In this document: positions 38,846-50,556 of the stretch, in pieces | How the letters are laid out: every line of letters begins with the position of its first letter | Position numbering within the stretch: position 1 is the first letter of the stretch | Origin: Virgibacillus dokdonensis | Lineage (GTDB): Bacteria > Bacillota > Bacilli > Bacillales > Amphibacillaceae | DNA length: 64,000 nucleotides | Reading direction: 5' to 3' | Assembly (NCBI RefSeq): GCF_900166595.1 | Contig: NZ_LT745762.1 | Span: 179,971 to 243,970 of the forward strand | The notes under the pieces: generated by a model | What the model was told of the DNA's origin: nothing | Database searches by the model: none | What the model saw: the letters and a program-made list of their open reading frames with translations, nothing else | Translations under genes and position numbers: made by a program

Positions 38846-40677
38846 TATGCACCTCTCCGCTTCTGATTCATAAGCGGAAGCGTAAAGTAAACGGTTGTTC
38901 CTTTACCTTCTTTGCTTGTCGCCCAAATTTGACCATGATGAGCCTCTACAAGTTCCTTAGCAATGGCTAAGCCAAGCCCTGTACCACCAAGCTTTCTTGT
39001 TCTTGCTTTATCTGCACGATAAAAGCGTTCAAAGATTTTTTCTAATTTATCATATGCAATACCCATACCTTCATCTTGGATACTGATTAACAATTGATGA
39101 CGTTTATACTCCGTTTTTAACTTAATCGTGCCACCTTCAGGGGAGTATTTAATAGCATTTGTAATAATGTTATCAAGCACCTGTGTCATCTTATCCTTAT
39201 CCATCCAAACATAATAGCTACCGTTAGGTAACTCCCGCTGCAAATGAATGCCCTTTGGTGTTTGCATCTCAAAACGATCAATAATTTGATGATAATAACT
39301 TACAAATTCAACACGTTCTTTATGAAGAGGATATTCTTTTGCATCCATTTTCGATAGTTGCAGTAAATCATTGACCATACGAATCATCCGCTCCGTCTCA
39401 TTATGCACGACACCAAGAAACTTAGGGGCAATTTCTTTATCTTCCCATGCGCCATCATTTAAAGCTTCTACATAGCTTCTCATCGTAGTAAGCGGTGTTC
39501 TAAGTTCATGCGAAACGTTGGATACAAACTCTCGTCGTTCTGCTTCTACTTTTTCCTGCTCTGTTACATCGCTAATCACCGTAATAAACCCAGTAATTTC
39601 TCCTTCTTCATCAAGAACCGTAGAAAAATTAGACCGAATAATAAAATCCTCTTCATTTTCCCCAAAGTCAATAATCATCGAGCCACTATTGTGCAATTCG
39701 GTAATATCCACCATTTTATCTTCCAGATGTAATATATCGAGTAAAAATGACCCCATCACATCATCTGGATTATGGCCGATTAATCTTCCAGCAGGCTCAT
39801 TCATTAAAGTTATTGCTCCCGAACTATCTGTAGCGATAACACCATCCGACATATTTGATAAAACGGAGCTTAGCTTTCTTCGTTCTTCTTCAATCGTTGC
39901 ATAGGAATGTTTTAGCTGATTATTTAAATCGTTAAATGTTTCAGCCAAATGACCAATTTCATCCCAACCGTATACATTTACTTTTTGGGTGAAATCACCC
40001 CTGGCCATTTTTTGAGCTTGGCGACGCATTTCAATAATCGGTTTCGTAATCGTTCGTGCAACTAAAATACCGATAAAAGCAGATACAGTAATAGCTAAGA
40101 TAGACCCTTGAAAGAATATTTCATTAATACTCATTAATTGATCGTAAACGGGCTCTAAAGACGCTTCTAAATAAATAACACCTAAGACAATATCTCTATT
40201 TTTTTCATCTACAATTGGATGAGCTAGTACATAAAAACGGTCATTATCTCTTACATTATTACTATGTTCAGTTGAATTCGTCGTTAGTGTACGCTGAATG
40301 ATCCCTCTCGTCGTTTTTTTATTAATTTCATCACGCGAATTGTAATCATTTGTTGCCATTACTCGGCTTTGATTATCAACAACTTGTAGACTTGAAATAT
40401 CTTGCGTATCCACTTCGGAAACAATACTTTGAACTTCTTCTTTTAATGAGGGTTGATCTGGGTTTTCCTCATCGCGTTCTCGGTTAAATGCCTGCTCCAA
40501 GTTGTAACTTAACAGCTCTACTCTTGAAGCAATGGAATCTTCAAAGGTAGTTACTAAATTATTTTCTAATTCGGTAGTAAAAAAGGAGCCGATAACTTGA
40601 ATAGCTACCAGCAATAAAAGAATATATATAATGATAAACTTTAATTGAATAGAACGAAAAAAACCCACTTTTTTCAT
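38845..40677 (-). CDS. walK: WalK (YycG) sensor histidine kinase
   Basis: The 610-residue kinase has two membrane helices (about 14-33 and 189-208) around an extracellular Cache-like domain. HAMP (210-262), PAS (about 265-370) and HisKA with the phospho-acceptor His390 in NVSHELRTPL follow, then an HATPase_c domain (GGTGLGLAIAKELV). It controls peptidoglycan hydrolase genes through WalR. It starts nine bases after walR. Confidence 0.97.
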   Translation of the reverse strand: MKKVGFFRSIQLKFIIIYILLLLVAIQVIGSFFTTELENNLVTTFEDSIASRVELLSYNLEQAFNRERDEENPDQPSLKEEVQSIVSEVDTQDISSLQVVDNQSRVMATNDYNSRDEINKKTTRGIIQRTLTTNSTEHSNNVRDNDRFYVLAHPIVDEKNRDIVLGVIYLEASLEPVYDQLMSINEIFFQGSILAITVSAFIGILVARTITKPIIEMRRQAQKMARGDFTQKVNVYGWDEIGHLAETFNDLNNQLKHSYATIEEERRKLSSVLSNMSDGVIATDSSGAITLMNEPAGRLIGHNPDDVMGSFLLDILHLEDKMVDITELHNSGSMIIDFGENEEDFIIRSNFSTVLDEEGEITGFITVISDVTEQEKVEAERREFVSNVSHELRTPLTTMRSYVEALNDGAWEDKEIAPKFLGVVHNETERMIRMVNDLLQLSKMDAKEYPLHKERVEFVSYYHQIIDRFEMQTPKGIHLQRELPNGSYYVWMDKDKMTQVLDNIITNAIKYSPEGGTIKLKTEYKRHQLLISIQDEGMGIAYDKLEKIFERFYRADKARTRKLGGTGLGLAIAKELVEAHHGQIWATSKEGKGTTVYFTLPLMNQKRRGA

Positions 40678-40686
40678 GTAATAAAC

Positions 40687-41391
40687 CTACTCCTGATCAG
40701 GATTTCGTAAATAATAGCCTACTCCTCTACGTGTCACGATCCACATAGGGTTACTAGGAGTCTCTTCAATTTTTTCTCGCAACCTACGCACTGTCACATC
40801 TACCGTACGAACATCACCAAAATAATCATAACCCCATACGGTTTCTAATAAATGTTCTCGTGTCATTACTTGTCCCATGTGTCGAGCGAGGTAGTGCAAT
40901 AATTCAAATTCACGATGTGTTAATTCAATTTGCTCGCCATCCCGTGAGACAACATAAGCATCAGGGTGAATGACGAGCGAACCAATTTGAATGTCTCTAG
41001 AGGCTTTTGTTGTATCCTCAGGTACAACTTGTTGCCTACGTAAGTTTGCCTTTACACGAGCAATTAATTCCCGATTGCTGAACGGCTTCGTCACGTAATC
41101 ATCTGCTCCCAATTCCAATCCGAGTACTTTGTCAATTTCCGAATCTTTTGCCGTCAACATAATAATTGGCATTGTTTGTGTTTTTCGTATTTCCCGACAG
41201 ACTTCATTCCCATCTTTATTCGGTAACATAATATCCAATAGAACTAAATCCGGGGTTTCTTCTGTTGCTAACTTAATCGCTTCGTCGCCATCATACGCTA
41301 CAACGACTTCATAGCCTTCTTTTTCTAAATTAAATTTCAATATATCTGCAATTGGCTGTTCATCATCGACAACTAATATTTTTTGACTCAT
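40687..41391 (-). CDS. walR: WalR (YycF) response regulator
   Basis: An OmpR-type regulator of 234 residues. The receiver domain has Asp53 in [13 protein letters not shown], and the C-terminal winged helix includes [12 protein letters not shown] and [16 protein letters not shown] 41391 is chosen because AGAAGGAT has proper spacing there; the GTG at 41400 abuts it. It is essential in related Firmicutes and heads the wal operon. Confidence 0.97.
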   Translation of the reverse strand: MSQKILVVDDEQPIADILKFNLEKEGYEVVVAYDGDEAIKLATEETPDLVLLDIMLPNKDGNEVCREIRKTQTMPIIMLTAKDSEIDKVLGLELGADDYVTKPFSNRELIARVKANLRRQQVVPEDTTKASRDIQIGSLVIHPDAYVVSRDGEQIELTHREFELLHYLARHMGQVMTREHLLETVWGYDYFGDVRTVDVTVRRLREKIEETPSNPMWIVTRRGVGYYLRNPDQE

Positions 41392-42001
41392 TTTCGCCAC
41401 ATCCTTCTACTCTAATATTTATTTTATCGTACTTTTGTGTGCAGTGAAACTTTCAAACTTCATTGGCTATTTATCAACAGCTTGTGTTTTTTTATTCGAA
41501 GTGATAAACGTTTAAATAATCTATACTTTACTATAGTTAAAACTATATTTTTGGTCTTGTTTCCTAAGAAAATCAGATAAAAACCGGTTAGTAAAAATAA
41601 CAATCCTATTACTACATCAAGTCCCGTCAAGTCGATTTATATATGTGTAAAATCATGTCTTCCACCATGCTTACAGTGGAAGGCATTATCTTATTTGTGG
41701 ATCAAATGCCTTTTCTATAACTAAATGAAATGGAACTATTCGTATTTCGTGGAGAATCATTGCTGCAGTGATAGGAGGTATGATTGATTCCTATTTTAAT
41801 GTGATGTGCTGTCTAACACTTCAATTCTATACTAGAAAAAGGACTGATTCAAGAGACTTCCTCTTTTATCAGTCCTTTTTCTTCTTTACCATGTATTGTG
41901 ACATGGGACGATTAAATCTTAAACCGCACAGTTTCTATGAAAAAGTTTAGCCGCTGTAGTAACGAGATATCAGATCCTCTAAAAGCAATTCTACATGTTG
42001 C
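41392..42001. other. walR-purA intergenic region
   Basis: This 610-bp gap contains the walR promoter region, a CTTCCAC/GTGGAAG hairpin near 41657-41685 without a T run, and the purA terminator at 41836-41880. A diverged repeat tail (ATACTTTACTATAGTTAAAAC) is near 41523. No gene was accepted. Confidence 0.5.
41836..41880 (-). terminator. purA terminator
   Basis: AAAAAGGACTGAT pairs perfectly with ATCAGTCCTTTTT around an 18-base loop. It lies about 120 bp after the purA stop. Confidence 0.8.
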
Positions 42002-43306
<1,305 letters not shown>

Positions 43307-43347
43307 TTATAAGCTCTATTCATTTGCTTTTTCATAATTACTTGCTT

Positions 43348-43376
43348 ATTTTATCAATTATTTTTTACTTAGTCAA
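43348..43376 (-). promoter_or_regulatory. SigA promoter of purA
   Basis: On the - strand TTGACT and TAAAAT are separated by 17 bp, about 60 bp before the purA start. Confidence 0.75.
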
Positions 43377-43380
43377 CGCT

Positions 43381-43424
43381 AAATGCGAACGTTGATTTTG
43401 TTTTTTTGTTATTTGTTCGCTTAA
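43381..43424 (-). promoter_or_regulatory. Inverted pair of PurBox-like sites upstream of purA
   Basis: CGAAC at 43386-43390 and its complement GTTCG at 43415-43419 lie in AT-rich flanks, in inverted orientation and 24 bp apart. PurR of B. subtilis binds such pairs just upstream of the -35 box. The flanks match the AWWWCCGAACWWT consensus imperfectly. Confidence 0.55.
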
Positions 43425-43501
43425 ACTACGATGTTACTATTACATATGGCTATTTAAAAATTGCTCCGTAAGGTAACATTTTATACCTTGTTCGTTGCAG
43501 A

Positions 43502-43760
43502 AATACTTTCCTATAGTAGAACAAAAGCTCGGGGTACCCGTTTAGCAACGTAGCGAGTGGAACAAATCAACGAAAGCTTTAGGAATTATGCCACTAAAAC
43601 AGGAGGTATGCCGACGTCGGGTGGCAAGCCCGTTTTTAGTCGACCTTCCTCTTGGCTATGAATCGATGATGACTTAGCTTAGGGCAATTCGTAAAGTCGC
43701 CTAGTTGCAGGACGATGAAGTCAGACGTGGCTAAATAACTTAGTAAGTTTATCCACAGCT
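43502..43760 (+). repeat. Dispersed intergenic repeat, copy G
   Basis: It starts with the ATACTTTCCTATAGTAG tail block and has 'CCCGTTTAGCAACGTAGCGAGTGGAAC', the ACTAAAACAGG/GCCCGTTTTTAGT stem, 'GATGATGACTTAGCTTAGGG' and 'AAGTCGCCTAGTTGC'. It fills the gap between purA and dnaC. A single DnaA box (TTATCCACA, 43749-43757) is at its right edge. Confidence 0.85.
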
Positions 43761-43786
43761 GAAAAATTTTTTAATTTCCTAGACCA

Positions 43787-43819
43787 CAAAAAAACAGCCT
43801 TCATACGCTAAAGGCTGCT
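43787..43819 (-). terminator. dnaC terminator
   Basis: On the - strand CAGCCTT pairs with AAGGCTG around a short loop and is followed by seven T residues, five bases after the dnaC stop. Confidence 0.85.
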
Positions 43820-43823
43820 CGCA

Positions 43824-45182
43824 TTATGCTGGAGGAATATCGCTATCGGAATAACGATGATCCAAGTCAACGAATTTATTATATTCTTTTACAAACGCTA
43901 AATCGACCGTCCCTACAGGACCATTACGTTGCTTCGAAATGATAATTTCAATAATGTTTTGTTTTTCCGATTCCGAATCATAATAATCATCTCGATATAA
44001 AAACCCTACAATATCCGCATCTTGTTCAATACTCCCCGATTCTCGCAAATCAGACATCATAGGGCGTTTGTCCTGTCTCGACTCTACGCCACGAGATAGC
44101 TGAGAAAGGGAAATTAATGGTACATTCAATTCTCTTGCTAATCCTTTTAAAGAACGGGATATTTCCGATACCTCTTGTTGCCTATTCTCTTTGGAATTGG
44201 CACTTCCTTGGATAAGTTGCAAATAATCGATTAGAATCATTCCTAAACCATGTTCTTGCTTTAATCTTCGACATTTGGATCTTATGTCTGCAACCCGTAT
44301 GCCTGGCGTATCATCAATATAAATGCCTGCATTGGATAAACTACCCATTGCCATCGTTAATTTACTCCAGTCCTCAGCTTGTAATTGTCCATTACGTAAA
44401 CGCTGAGCATCTATATTTCCTTCTGCACAGAGCATACGCTGTACTAACTGGTCTGCTCCCATTTCTAAACTAAAAATAGCTACATTCTCATCCGTATTTA
44501 CAGCCACATTTTGCGCTACGTTTAATGCAAAAGCTGTTTTACCTACGGAAGGTCGTGCCGCAATAATAATTAAATCATTCCGTTGAAAGCCAGAAGTGAT
44601 TCGATCTAAATCACGGAAACCAGTAGGAATTCCTGTTACATCTCCATTTTGATGATGCAGTTGCTCAATATTATCGTAGACGTCGATTAACACATCTTTA
44701 ATATTTTTAAACGCTCCAGAGTTCTTTTTCCCAGATACATCAAGAATGGTTTTCTCAGCTTCGTTTAAAACATCCTCTACTTCATCTTGCCTCTCAAAAC
44801 TTGATGTTACTATATCTGTGGCTGATCGAATTAATCTTCGTAATAACGCTTTTTCTTCAACAATCCGACAATAATATCCTATATTGGCAGATGTAGGTAC
44901 ACTATCTGCTACTTGTGATAAATATTGCACGCCACCTACTTCATTTAACTGGTTCGCATTGTGTAAATAAGCAGTTACGGTTACGACATCAATTGGTTCC
45001 CCGCGATCGGATAAAGCCATCATACTGGAAAAAATACGTTGATGTGCTGCTTTATAAAAATCTTCTGGAACTAATATCTCAGAAGCCGTAATAAATGCTT
45101 CTGGATCGATAAATATTGCTCCAATAATCGACTGTTCAGCTTCCATATTATGCGGCGGGGTGCGATCTATTTGGGTATTCAT
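43824..45182 (-). CDS. dnaC: Replicative DNA helicase (DnaB-type; DnaC in B. subtilis)
   Basis: The 452-residue hexameric helicase has an N-terminal helical domain (HNMEAEQSIIGAI), a linker and a RecA-like core. Walker A ARPSVGKTAFAL is near 209-220 and Walker B is LILIDYLQLI-type (GMILIDYLQLI). ATG 45182 is chosen, with AAAGGGGGA before it; the frame is open upstream but without support. It follows rplI/gdpP in the conserved origin-side order. Confidence 0.96.
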   Translation of the reverse strand: MNTQIDRTPPHNMEAEQSIIGAIFIDPEAFITASEILVPEDFYKAAHQRIFSSMMALSDRGEPIDVVTVTAYLHNANQLNEVGGVQYLSQVADSVPTSANIGYYCRIVEEKALLRRLIRSATDIVTSSFERQDEVEDVLNEAEKTILDVSGKKNSGAFKNIKDVLIDVYDNIEQLHHQNGDVTGIPTGFRDLDRITSGFQRNDLIIIAARPSVGKTAFALNVAQNVAVNTDENVAIFSLEMGADQLVQRMLCAEGNIDAQRLRNGQLQAEDWSKLTMAMGSLSNAGIYIDDTPGIRVADIRSKCRRLKQEHGLGMILIDYLQLIQGSANSKENRQQEVSEISRSLKGLARELNVPLISLSQLSRGVESRQDKRPMMSDLRESGSIEQDADIVGFLYRDDYYDSESEKQNIIEIIISKQRNGPVGTVDLAFVKEYNKFVDLDHRYSDSDIPPA

Positions 45183-45344
45183 GTGTAGTCCCCCTTTAAA
45201 ACAGATACTATAGATGAAGAAATTGGAACTATGGGATGAAAAAAATTTATACTTTCCTATTGTGCAAGAAATATTGCTACTTCTAAGTCCCATAATTTGC
45301 TCCGGAAAAATACTTCACTTTTTCAGCAAACGACAACCCTCTTT

Positions 45345-45383
45345 TTTAGAAAAAATGGCGCCTTACAGACATGAAGGTAAGGC
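45345..45383 (-). terminator. Probable terminator after rplI
   Basis: On the - strand GCCTTAC pairs with GTAAGGC, followed by GCCATTTTTT. It lies between the rplI stop and dnaC. Confidence 0.5.
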
Positions 45384-45521
45384 AAATTTTACTAACTGAA
45401 CAGAGAAGTTGCAACATGCTTTCAAGCATGAAAGATTCTACGTATTTTCCGGAGCTCATTATAGCCGCTATTCACCTTTAAAGTTGCTACTAACTTATAA
45501 AAATATTGCTAAAACGCTCAT

Positions 45522-45968
45522 TTACTTTTCACTCACACGCACTTTAATGGAACCATCTACTTCAGGATGCAATTTTACTGGTACATTTGTATACCCTAAA
45601 GATCTAATCGGTGCATCTAACTCTATTTTTCGCTTATCAATTTTATAGCCATAATTCTTTTCTAACGCTTCAGAGATTTGTTTGCTCGTAATGGAGCCAA
45701 ATAAACGTCCACTGTCCCCTGATTTAGCCGTTAATTCTACAGTTATGTCTGCAAGTTTATCTTTCAATTGAATAGCTGCTTCTTTTTCTTTTTGTTCTAA
45801 TTGTTTTTGTTTTTTCTTCTTTGCTTCTAAAGCTTTTAAATTACCTGGTGTTGCTTCTTGAGCTAAGTTATTTTTTAATAGATAGTTACGTGCATAACCA
45901 TCGGATACATTTTTTACTTCACCTTGTTTGCCTTTACCTTTTACGTCTTTAAGAAATATTACTTTCAT
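45522..45968 (-). CDS. rplI: 50S ribosomal protein L9
   Basis: The 148-residue protein shows the L9 N-terminal domain ([31 protein letters not shown] spans its start), a long central helix rich in Lys/Gln and a C-terminal RNA-binding domain. It overlaps the gdpP stop by four bases and is translationally coupled to it. Confidence 0.97.
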   Translation of the reverse strand: MKVIFLKDVKGKGKQGEVKNVSDGYARNYLLKNNLAQEATPGNLKALEAKKKKQKQLEQKEKEAAIQLKDKLADITVELTAKSGDSGRLFGSITSKQISEALEKNYGYKIDKRKIELDAPIRSLGYTNVPVKLHPEVDGSIKVRVSEK

Positions 45969-47938
45969 TCTGATTCGCTCCCCTCATAGTATTCATCTAA
46001 AATATCTTTTAACAACTGTTCGACTTCATCAATTGTCGTATCTTCAATCTGTGTGGCGGCATTTGTTAAATGTCCACCACCATTCATTTTTTCCATAATC
46101 ACTTGCACATTAATAGCCCCCAACGATCGAGCACTAATGCCAACCCTTCCGTCCTTGCGTTCCGAGATAACAAAAGAAGCAGCTATCCCACTCATCGTTA
46201 ATAAAATATCGGCCGTTTGAGCAATTAATACAGGACCGTGAATTTGTCCTTCCTTCGCTTTTGCGATAGCAATTTGATTACGGTATATTTGCGCTCGTTC
46301 GATTAATTTACTTCGCTCCACATATACTTCAATGTCCTCTTTTAACAGTTCCTGAACAAGTACTGTATCGGCACCTTTGGATCGTAAGTAAGAAGCAGCA
46401 TCAAATGTTCTTGACCCTGTTCGTAACGTGAAACTTTTCGTATCGACAATAATCCCTGCTAATAACGCAGTTGCCTCCAACATACGTAATTTTAATTTTT
46501 TCGGTTGATACTCTAACAGTTCCGTTACCAATTCTGCCGTAGAAGATGCATATGGTTCCATGTATACTAAAGTTGGGTTGTCAATAAAATCTTCCCCACG
46601 ACGATGATGATCAATGACTACTTTGTAATCGGACTTTTGTAAGAGTACTTCACTTGCAACCATTGCTGGTCGATGTGTATCTACGACGACGACTAGGCTA
46701 CGGTTGTTGATAAGTGAATTTGCTTCATCAGGATCCACAAAGTATTGCCAAAGTACCTCATCTTCCTTAATTTTATCAACTAAACGATAAACACCTGTAT
46801 CGATATCATTTGGGTCAAACACGATATATCCTTCTACGTCATTAGCAAGCGCAATATTTAAGATACCGATAGCAGCACCGATCGAATCCATGTCTGGTGA
46901 TTTATGCCCCATAATGATCACATTATCACTAGCTCGAATTAACTCTTTTAACGCATGGGAGATTACCCTTGCTCTTACGCGCGTTCGCTTTTCCATTGGG
47001 TTTGTTTTCCCACCGTAAAAGCGAACTTTTCCCGTCTCGTCCTTAATCGCTACTTGATCGCCACCTCGACCTAATGCAAGGTCTAGGCTCGATTGGGCTA
47101 ATTCCCCAAGTGTAGGCAAGTCAACATTCCCCATGCCGATACCAATACTTAATGTAACCGGGGTATTGCGCTCTCCGCTTAATGCACGTACTTCATCTAA
47201 GATTTCAAATTTCGATTTTTCTAGATTTGTTAGGATTTCTTTTGTTCCAACGGCTAAAAAACGTTCCTGAGAAGTTCGTTTTAAATACAGACCGTGATGT
47301 TTGGACCATTTATTTAATACCGATGTCACTTGTGAATTTAATCGACTTTTATTTGTATCGTCCATGTTCTGCGTAATTTCTTCATAGTTGTCTAGAAAAA
47401 TAAAACCAAGGACCGTCTGCTCATTTCGATACTGTATTTGTAATTCCGATTGTTCTGTACGATCAAATAAATAAAGGAGTCGTTCTTCTTTCTTTACAAC
47501 CGTTTCGAACACATAATCTTGCAACTCAAACCAGATCTTCTCTTTATTTTCTTTAATCATCGGAATTAAATCCTCTGATAATTTATGAAGCGAATCGCCA
47601 ACCAAACTTCCATCATCAAAACGATTCATATATGGATTTGCCCATTCTATTTTAAAATCATCATTATATAAGATAATTCCAAACGGCATTTCTAATAACG
47701 CTTCTTCCCCGACCTTTTTTACACGGTACGACAATGTCGTTATATATTTTTCAGCTTCATCTTGCAGAGCTTGCTCCGAACGCATACTGTAATAGAATGA
47801 AACGACTAACAATACTGTCATAATCATTCCCAGCATCCATTGAAAATACCAAATAAATCCTAATAAAATGATGGAAATTGTGTAAATAAACCATACATGG
47901 TTTCTCAGTGTCGGCTTTTTTTGCTTATCGGGCATCAC
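45965..47938 (-). CDS. gdpP: Cyclic-di-AMP phosphodiesterase GdpP (YybT)
   Basis: The 657-residue membrane protein has two N-terminal helices (about 10-50), a PAS-like domain (about 80-150), a degenerate GGDEF domain (about 170-300) and DHH/DHHA1 phosphodiesterase domains (about 340-650). Metal-site motifs include [26 protein letters not shown] and GGGHLTNAA. It hydrolyses c-di-AMP and so affects wall and potassium homeostasis. It is followed directly by rplI. Confidence 0.96.
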   Translation of the reverse strand: MMPDKQKKPTLRNHVWFIYTISIILLGFIWYFQWMLGMIMTVLLVVSFYYSMRSEQALQDEAEKYITTLSYRVKKVGEEALLEMPFGIILYNDDFKIEWANPYMNRFDDGSLVGDSLHKLSEDLIPMIKENKEKIWFELQDYVFETVVKKEERLLYLFDRTEQSELQIQYRNEQTVLGFIFLDNYEEITQNMDDTNKSRLNSQVTSVLNKWSKHHGLYLKRTSQERFLAVGTKEILTNLEKSKFEILDEVRALSGERNTPVTLSIGIGMGNVDLPTLGELAQSSLDLALGRGGDQVAIKDETGKVRFYGGKTNPMEKRTRVRARVISHALKELIRASDNVIIMGHKSPDMDSIGAAIGILNIALANDVEGYIVFDPNDIDTGVYRLVDKIKEDEVLWQYFVDPDEANSLINNRSLVVVVDTHRPAMVASEVLLQKSDYKVVIDHHRRGEDFIDNPTLVYMEPYASSTAELVTELLEYQPKKLKLRMLEATALLAGIIVDTKSFTLRTGSRTFDAASYLRSKGADTVLVQELLKEDIEVYVERSKLIERAQIYRNQIAIAKAKEGQIHGPVLIAQTADILLTMSGIAASFVISERKDGRVGISARSLGAINVQVIMEKMNGGGHLTNAATQIEDTTIDEVEQLLKDILDEYYEGSESE

Positions 47939-48000
47939 ATTCAGCTCCTACTATGCAACACTTATTTTATTCCTTTATCGGTAACCTTCTCTGTCACCAA

Positions 48001-48275
48001 TGGATGAACAAAGACTCGGGCCCCTTTTAGCAACGTAGCGAATGGAACGAATCAACAAAAGATTTAGGAATCATGCCACTAAAACAGGGTATGCCGACAT
48101 CGGGCGGGCAAGCCCGTTTTTAGTCGCCCTTCCTCCTAATGATGATGAACCGATGATGACTTAGCTTAGGACAATTCGTGAAGTAAGTCGCCTAGTTGCT
48201 TGGCGCTAGAGCCGGACGTGGCTTATTTGGTTATGTTGTTATACACAAGCCACGAATTTAATACTTTCTTAATTT
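48001..48275 (+). repeat. Dispersed intergenic repeat, copy H
   Basis: It has the body blocks 'TTTTAGCAACGTAGCGAATGGAACGAATC', 'GCCACTAAAACAGGG', 'GCAAGCCCGTTTTTAGTCG', 'CGATGATGACTTAGCTTAGG', 'GTCGCCTAGTTGCTTGGCGC' and 'AGAGCCGGACGTGGC' in the common order. It fills the gap between yybS and gdpP and has no clear hairpin head. Confidence 0.85.
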
Positions 48276-48308
48276 TTAAAACAGGATAATATCCATTCTT
48301 CTAACGTC

Positions 48309-49250
48309 TTATTTCTTACCCATTCGCTCTCTTAAGTTCATTCCGATATCGAGGATTCCTAAAAATCGAATAATAAACATAAACACCGGCATGAGCAGTA
48401 CTAAAATGATACTAATAATCGGAAATGCCTTAGACATTTTTTTTTCATGTGCAAAGAAAAATAAAAAGGAAAATCCTTGAATCATTAAAATAAGTTGTGC
48501 AATTATTAATAAATTTTGTATAGCCATTGACACTGTTCCACTACCAGCGTCCGCTACCATAAAAGCTGCGAGCAGAACAAAAAGATAAATAAACAGGACG
48601 CTTGAAGGAAAACGTAATGAACGGAATGGCGGAAAACGTAATTGACGTTTTTCAATCCGATTCATCAGCTTATAAGCGAGCCATTGACTAATCAGTGCTT
48701 GAATAACTGCTATGAATAGAAAATAGAATGGAAGTAGGTTCATTAACCCTTCCGTTACTTGCTCCATTGTTTCCTTAACGACGCCAGCTTGCTCTTGGCT
48801 ACCAAACTGTTCCATAATACTTGTTGATTTTGCTAACGATTCGTCCATTAGGGATTGGAACTCTGCAACCATATTCACTTGCAAAACAAGCTGTACAAAC
48901 AAAAATATAAGTAACATTCCAACGATATATCCAAATGTTCCCCTTGCTAACGTTTCATATGCAGTTATTTTTTTATAAATTGCTTCACCAATCATTATAC
49001 CACCAATAATTGTAGGTACAGCAAGCGGTAATGCAAGAACTGTTCCTAGCAGTATAGATAAAATAATTGCTGCAACAGCCATTACTAAAGCCGGTTTCCA
49101 GCTATGTCTTGCTGTATACATTACAAAAGGAATTGGCAATACAAAGATAGCAATTGGTGTTATTACTGGAATAAATAAACCAGCTAACAATATGATAATG
49201 AATAGACCGGTAAACAATGCACCGTCTACTTGTTTTTTAGATTGATTCAT
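48309..49250 (-). CDS. yybS: YybS-family (DUF2232) membrane protein
   Basis: The 313-residue protein has about eight membrane helices and a soluble loop near 115-165 (QSLMDESLAKSTSIMEQFGSQEQAG). It matches the DUF2232/YybS family found next to gdpP in Firmicutes. The function is unknown; similarity to substrate-binding S-components has been noted for the family. ATG 49250 is used, with GAGGTG before it. Confidence 0.88.
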   Translation of the reverse strand: MNQSKKQVDGALFTGLFIIILLAGLFIPVITPIAIFVLPIPFVMYTARHSWKPALVMAVAAIILSILLGTVLALPLAVPTIIGGIMIGEAIYKKITAYETLARGTFGYIVGMLLIFLFVQLVLQVNMVAEFQSLMDESLAKSTSIMEQFGSQEQAGVVKETMEQVTEGLMNLLPFYFLFIAVIQALISQWLAYKLMNRIEKRQLRFPPFRSLRFPSSVLFIYLFVLLAAFMVADAGSGTVSMAIQNLLIIAQLILMIQGFSFLFFFAHEKKMSKAFPIISIILVLLMPVFMFIIRFLGILDIGMNLRERMGKK

Positions 49251-49343
49251 TTTGCACCTCATCTACCTTAAGTTGTTACTATTCCATTCTAATATGATAA
49301 CATGTTTTTCACTCCAATAGTTGTCGAAAAGCATAGAAATATT

Positions 49344-49357
49344 ATTTCCCGGGTAAT
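49344..49357. promoter_or_regulatory. Candidate Noc-binding site (NBS)
   Basis: ATTTCCCGGGTAAT differs by one base from the B. subtilis NBS consensus ATTTCCCGGGAAAT, and the flanks extend the palindrome (ATATT...AATAT). A noc gene is present in this window. Confidence 0.55.
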
Positions 49358-49413
49358 ATTATTTAGAAAGACCATTTTGAGATTATAATAATTTCAGTAA
49401 AAACGCAATCCGA

Positions 49414-49726
49414 TTAGAAAAATTTGGCTTGTCGCCAAGTCTTATGGTGATTGGCATAGTTTTTCTTATACTATAAACCTTTAAACTTTTATACTTTCCT
49501 ATAGTGGAACAAAGGCTTAGGGCGCCCGTTTAGCAATGTAGCGAGTGGAACGAATCAACGAAAGTTTTAGGAAGCCTGCCACTAAAACAGGGAAATGCCG
49601 ACGCACTAAGGCAAGCCCGTTTTTAGTCGGCATGCCTATTTAGCACGAAACGATGGTGACTTAGCTTAGGGCAATGGAGTGAAGTCGCCTAGTTGCTAAA
49701 GCAACAAATTTTATACTTTCTTATCT
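49414..49726 (+). repeat. Dispersed intergenic repeat, copy I (most complete, head plus body)
   Basis: It contains the head hairpin (TTAGAAAAA...GTTTTTCTTATACTATAAAC with an inner CTTGGC/GCCAAG-like stem), the TATACTTTCCTATAGTG tail and the body blocks, including the ACTAAAACAGGG/CCCGTTTTTAGT stem. It shares the end AAAGCAACAAATTTTATAC with copy A, but lacks A's GCGCTGGAGCCGG block. A second head follows at 49729-49790. Confidence 0.88.
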
Positions 49727-49992
49727 TATTAGAAAAACTTGACTTATCGCCAAATTTTGATAGCAGAAACTGTCGTTTTCTTTTTGTCGAAGAAGTGGTA
49801 TCGATATTTGCCAATCATCCATTAAATTCGGTTCAACAATTGTTTTCAATTCGTTTACAAGGAATTTATTCTTTATTTCTACTATAATAGAAGTAATTAT
49901 AAAACTGAACTTCATACTAAGTTTTAAGGAAATAATGCAGTTTTCTTATACTATTACTTTCTTAGAGTGAAATAAAGACAAGGGTGACAATA

Positions 49993-50481
49993 ATGATATT
50001 CTTCCATGCGTTTATACATAGTATCAAACTCCCCAAAAAGAACGCAATATTCCAGCTTAATCGTATTGGGATGGATATTGCAGTTATTTATATGTTAATT
50101 CTTATCTTACTTGTATCTATTCCTTCATTTCTGCAATATACATTATCAACAGGGGATGGGGTAGCGGCACAGCTAAATGCTTTCTTCAAAATCATTTACT
50201 TTTTTATTTTTCATTATTTACCTTTATCTATCATAATATTTATTCTTTTATCTATTATAGCGGGTATTGGAACACTTATAGCAAAATTTATGGATCGAAA
50301 ATTAAAGTTTTCTATACTATGGAAAATGACTGTTTTTACCACAAGCGTCCCTTTTTTGTTATACACAATTGTAGGAATCTTTTTTCCTCTGCAAGATAAT
50401 TTCTTATTCCTATTTTGTGCTTATTCATTACTATTTCTCGTTTTGATTATTTCCGTATATCCAAAACGGAGGAAAAAATAG
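49993..50481 (+). CDS. Small DUF1189-like membrane protein
   Basis: The 162-residue product starts FFHAFIHSIKLPKKNAIFQLNRIG, like the start of DUF1189 proteins. It has four hydrophobic helices (about 27-48, 67-94, 108-126, 130-152). It is shorter than typical DUF1189 proteins and ends in a basic tail (PKRRKK). ATG 49993 is chosen, with AAGGGTGA before it. The function is unknown and the family call is tentative. Confidence 0.55.
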   Translation: MIFFHAFIHSIKLPKKNAIFQLNRIGMDIAVIYMLILILLVSIPSFLQYTLSTGDGVAAQLNAFFKIIYFFIFHYLPLSIIIFILLSIIAGIGTLIAKFMDRKLKFSILWKMTVFTTSVPFLLYTIVGIFFPLQDNFLFLFCAYSLLFLVLIISVYPKRRKK

Positions 50482-50556
50482 AAAAACCTATTTAAAGCTT
50501 CATTCATTTGAATATTAGAACAGTGATAGAATATTATGAGCACTAGGAGGACTTAC

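Noticed and set aside
43749..43757. Second DnaA-box cluster near dnaC
   Set aside because: Only one perfect box (TTATCCACA) is found there, at the edge of repeat copy G; a single box is expected by chance.
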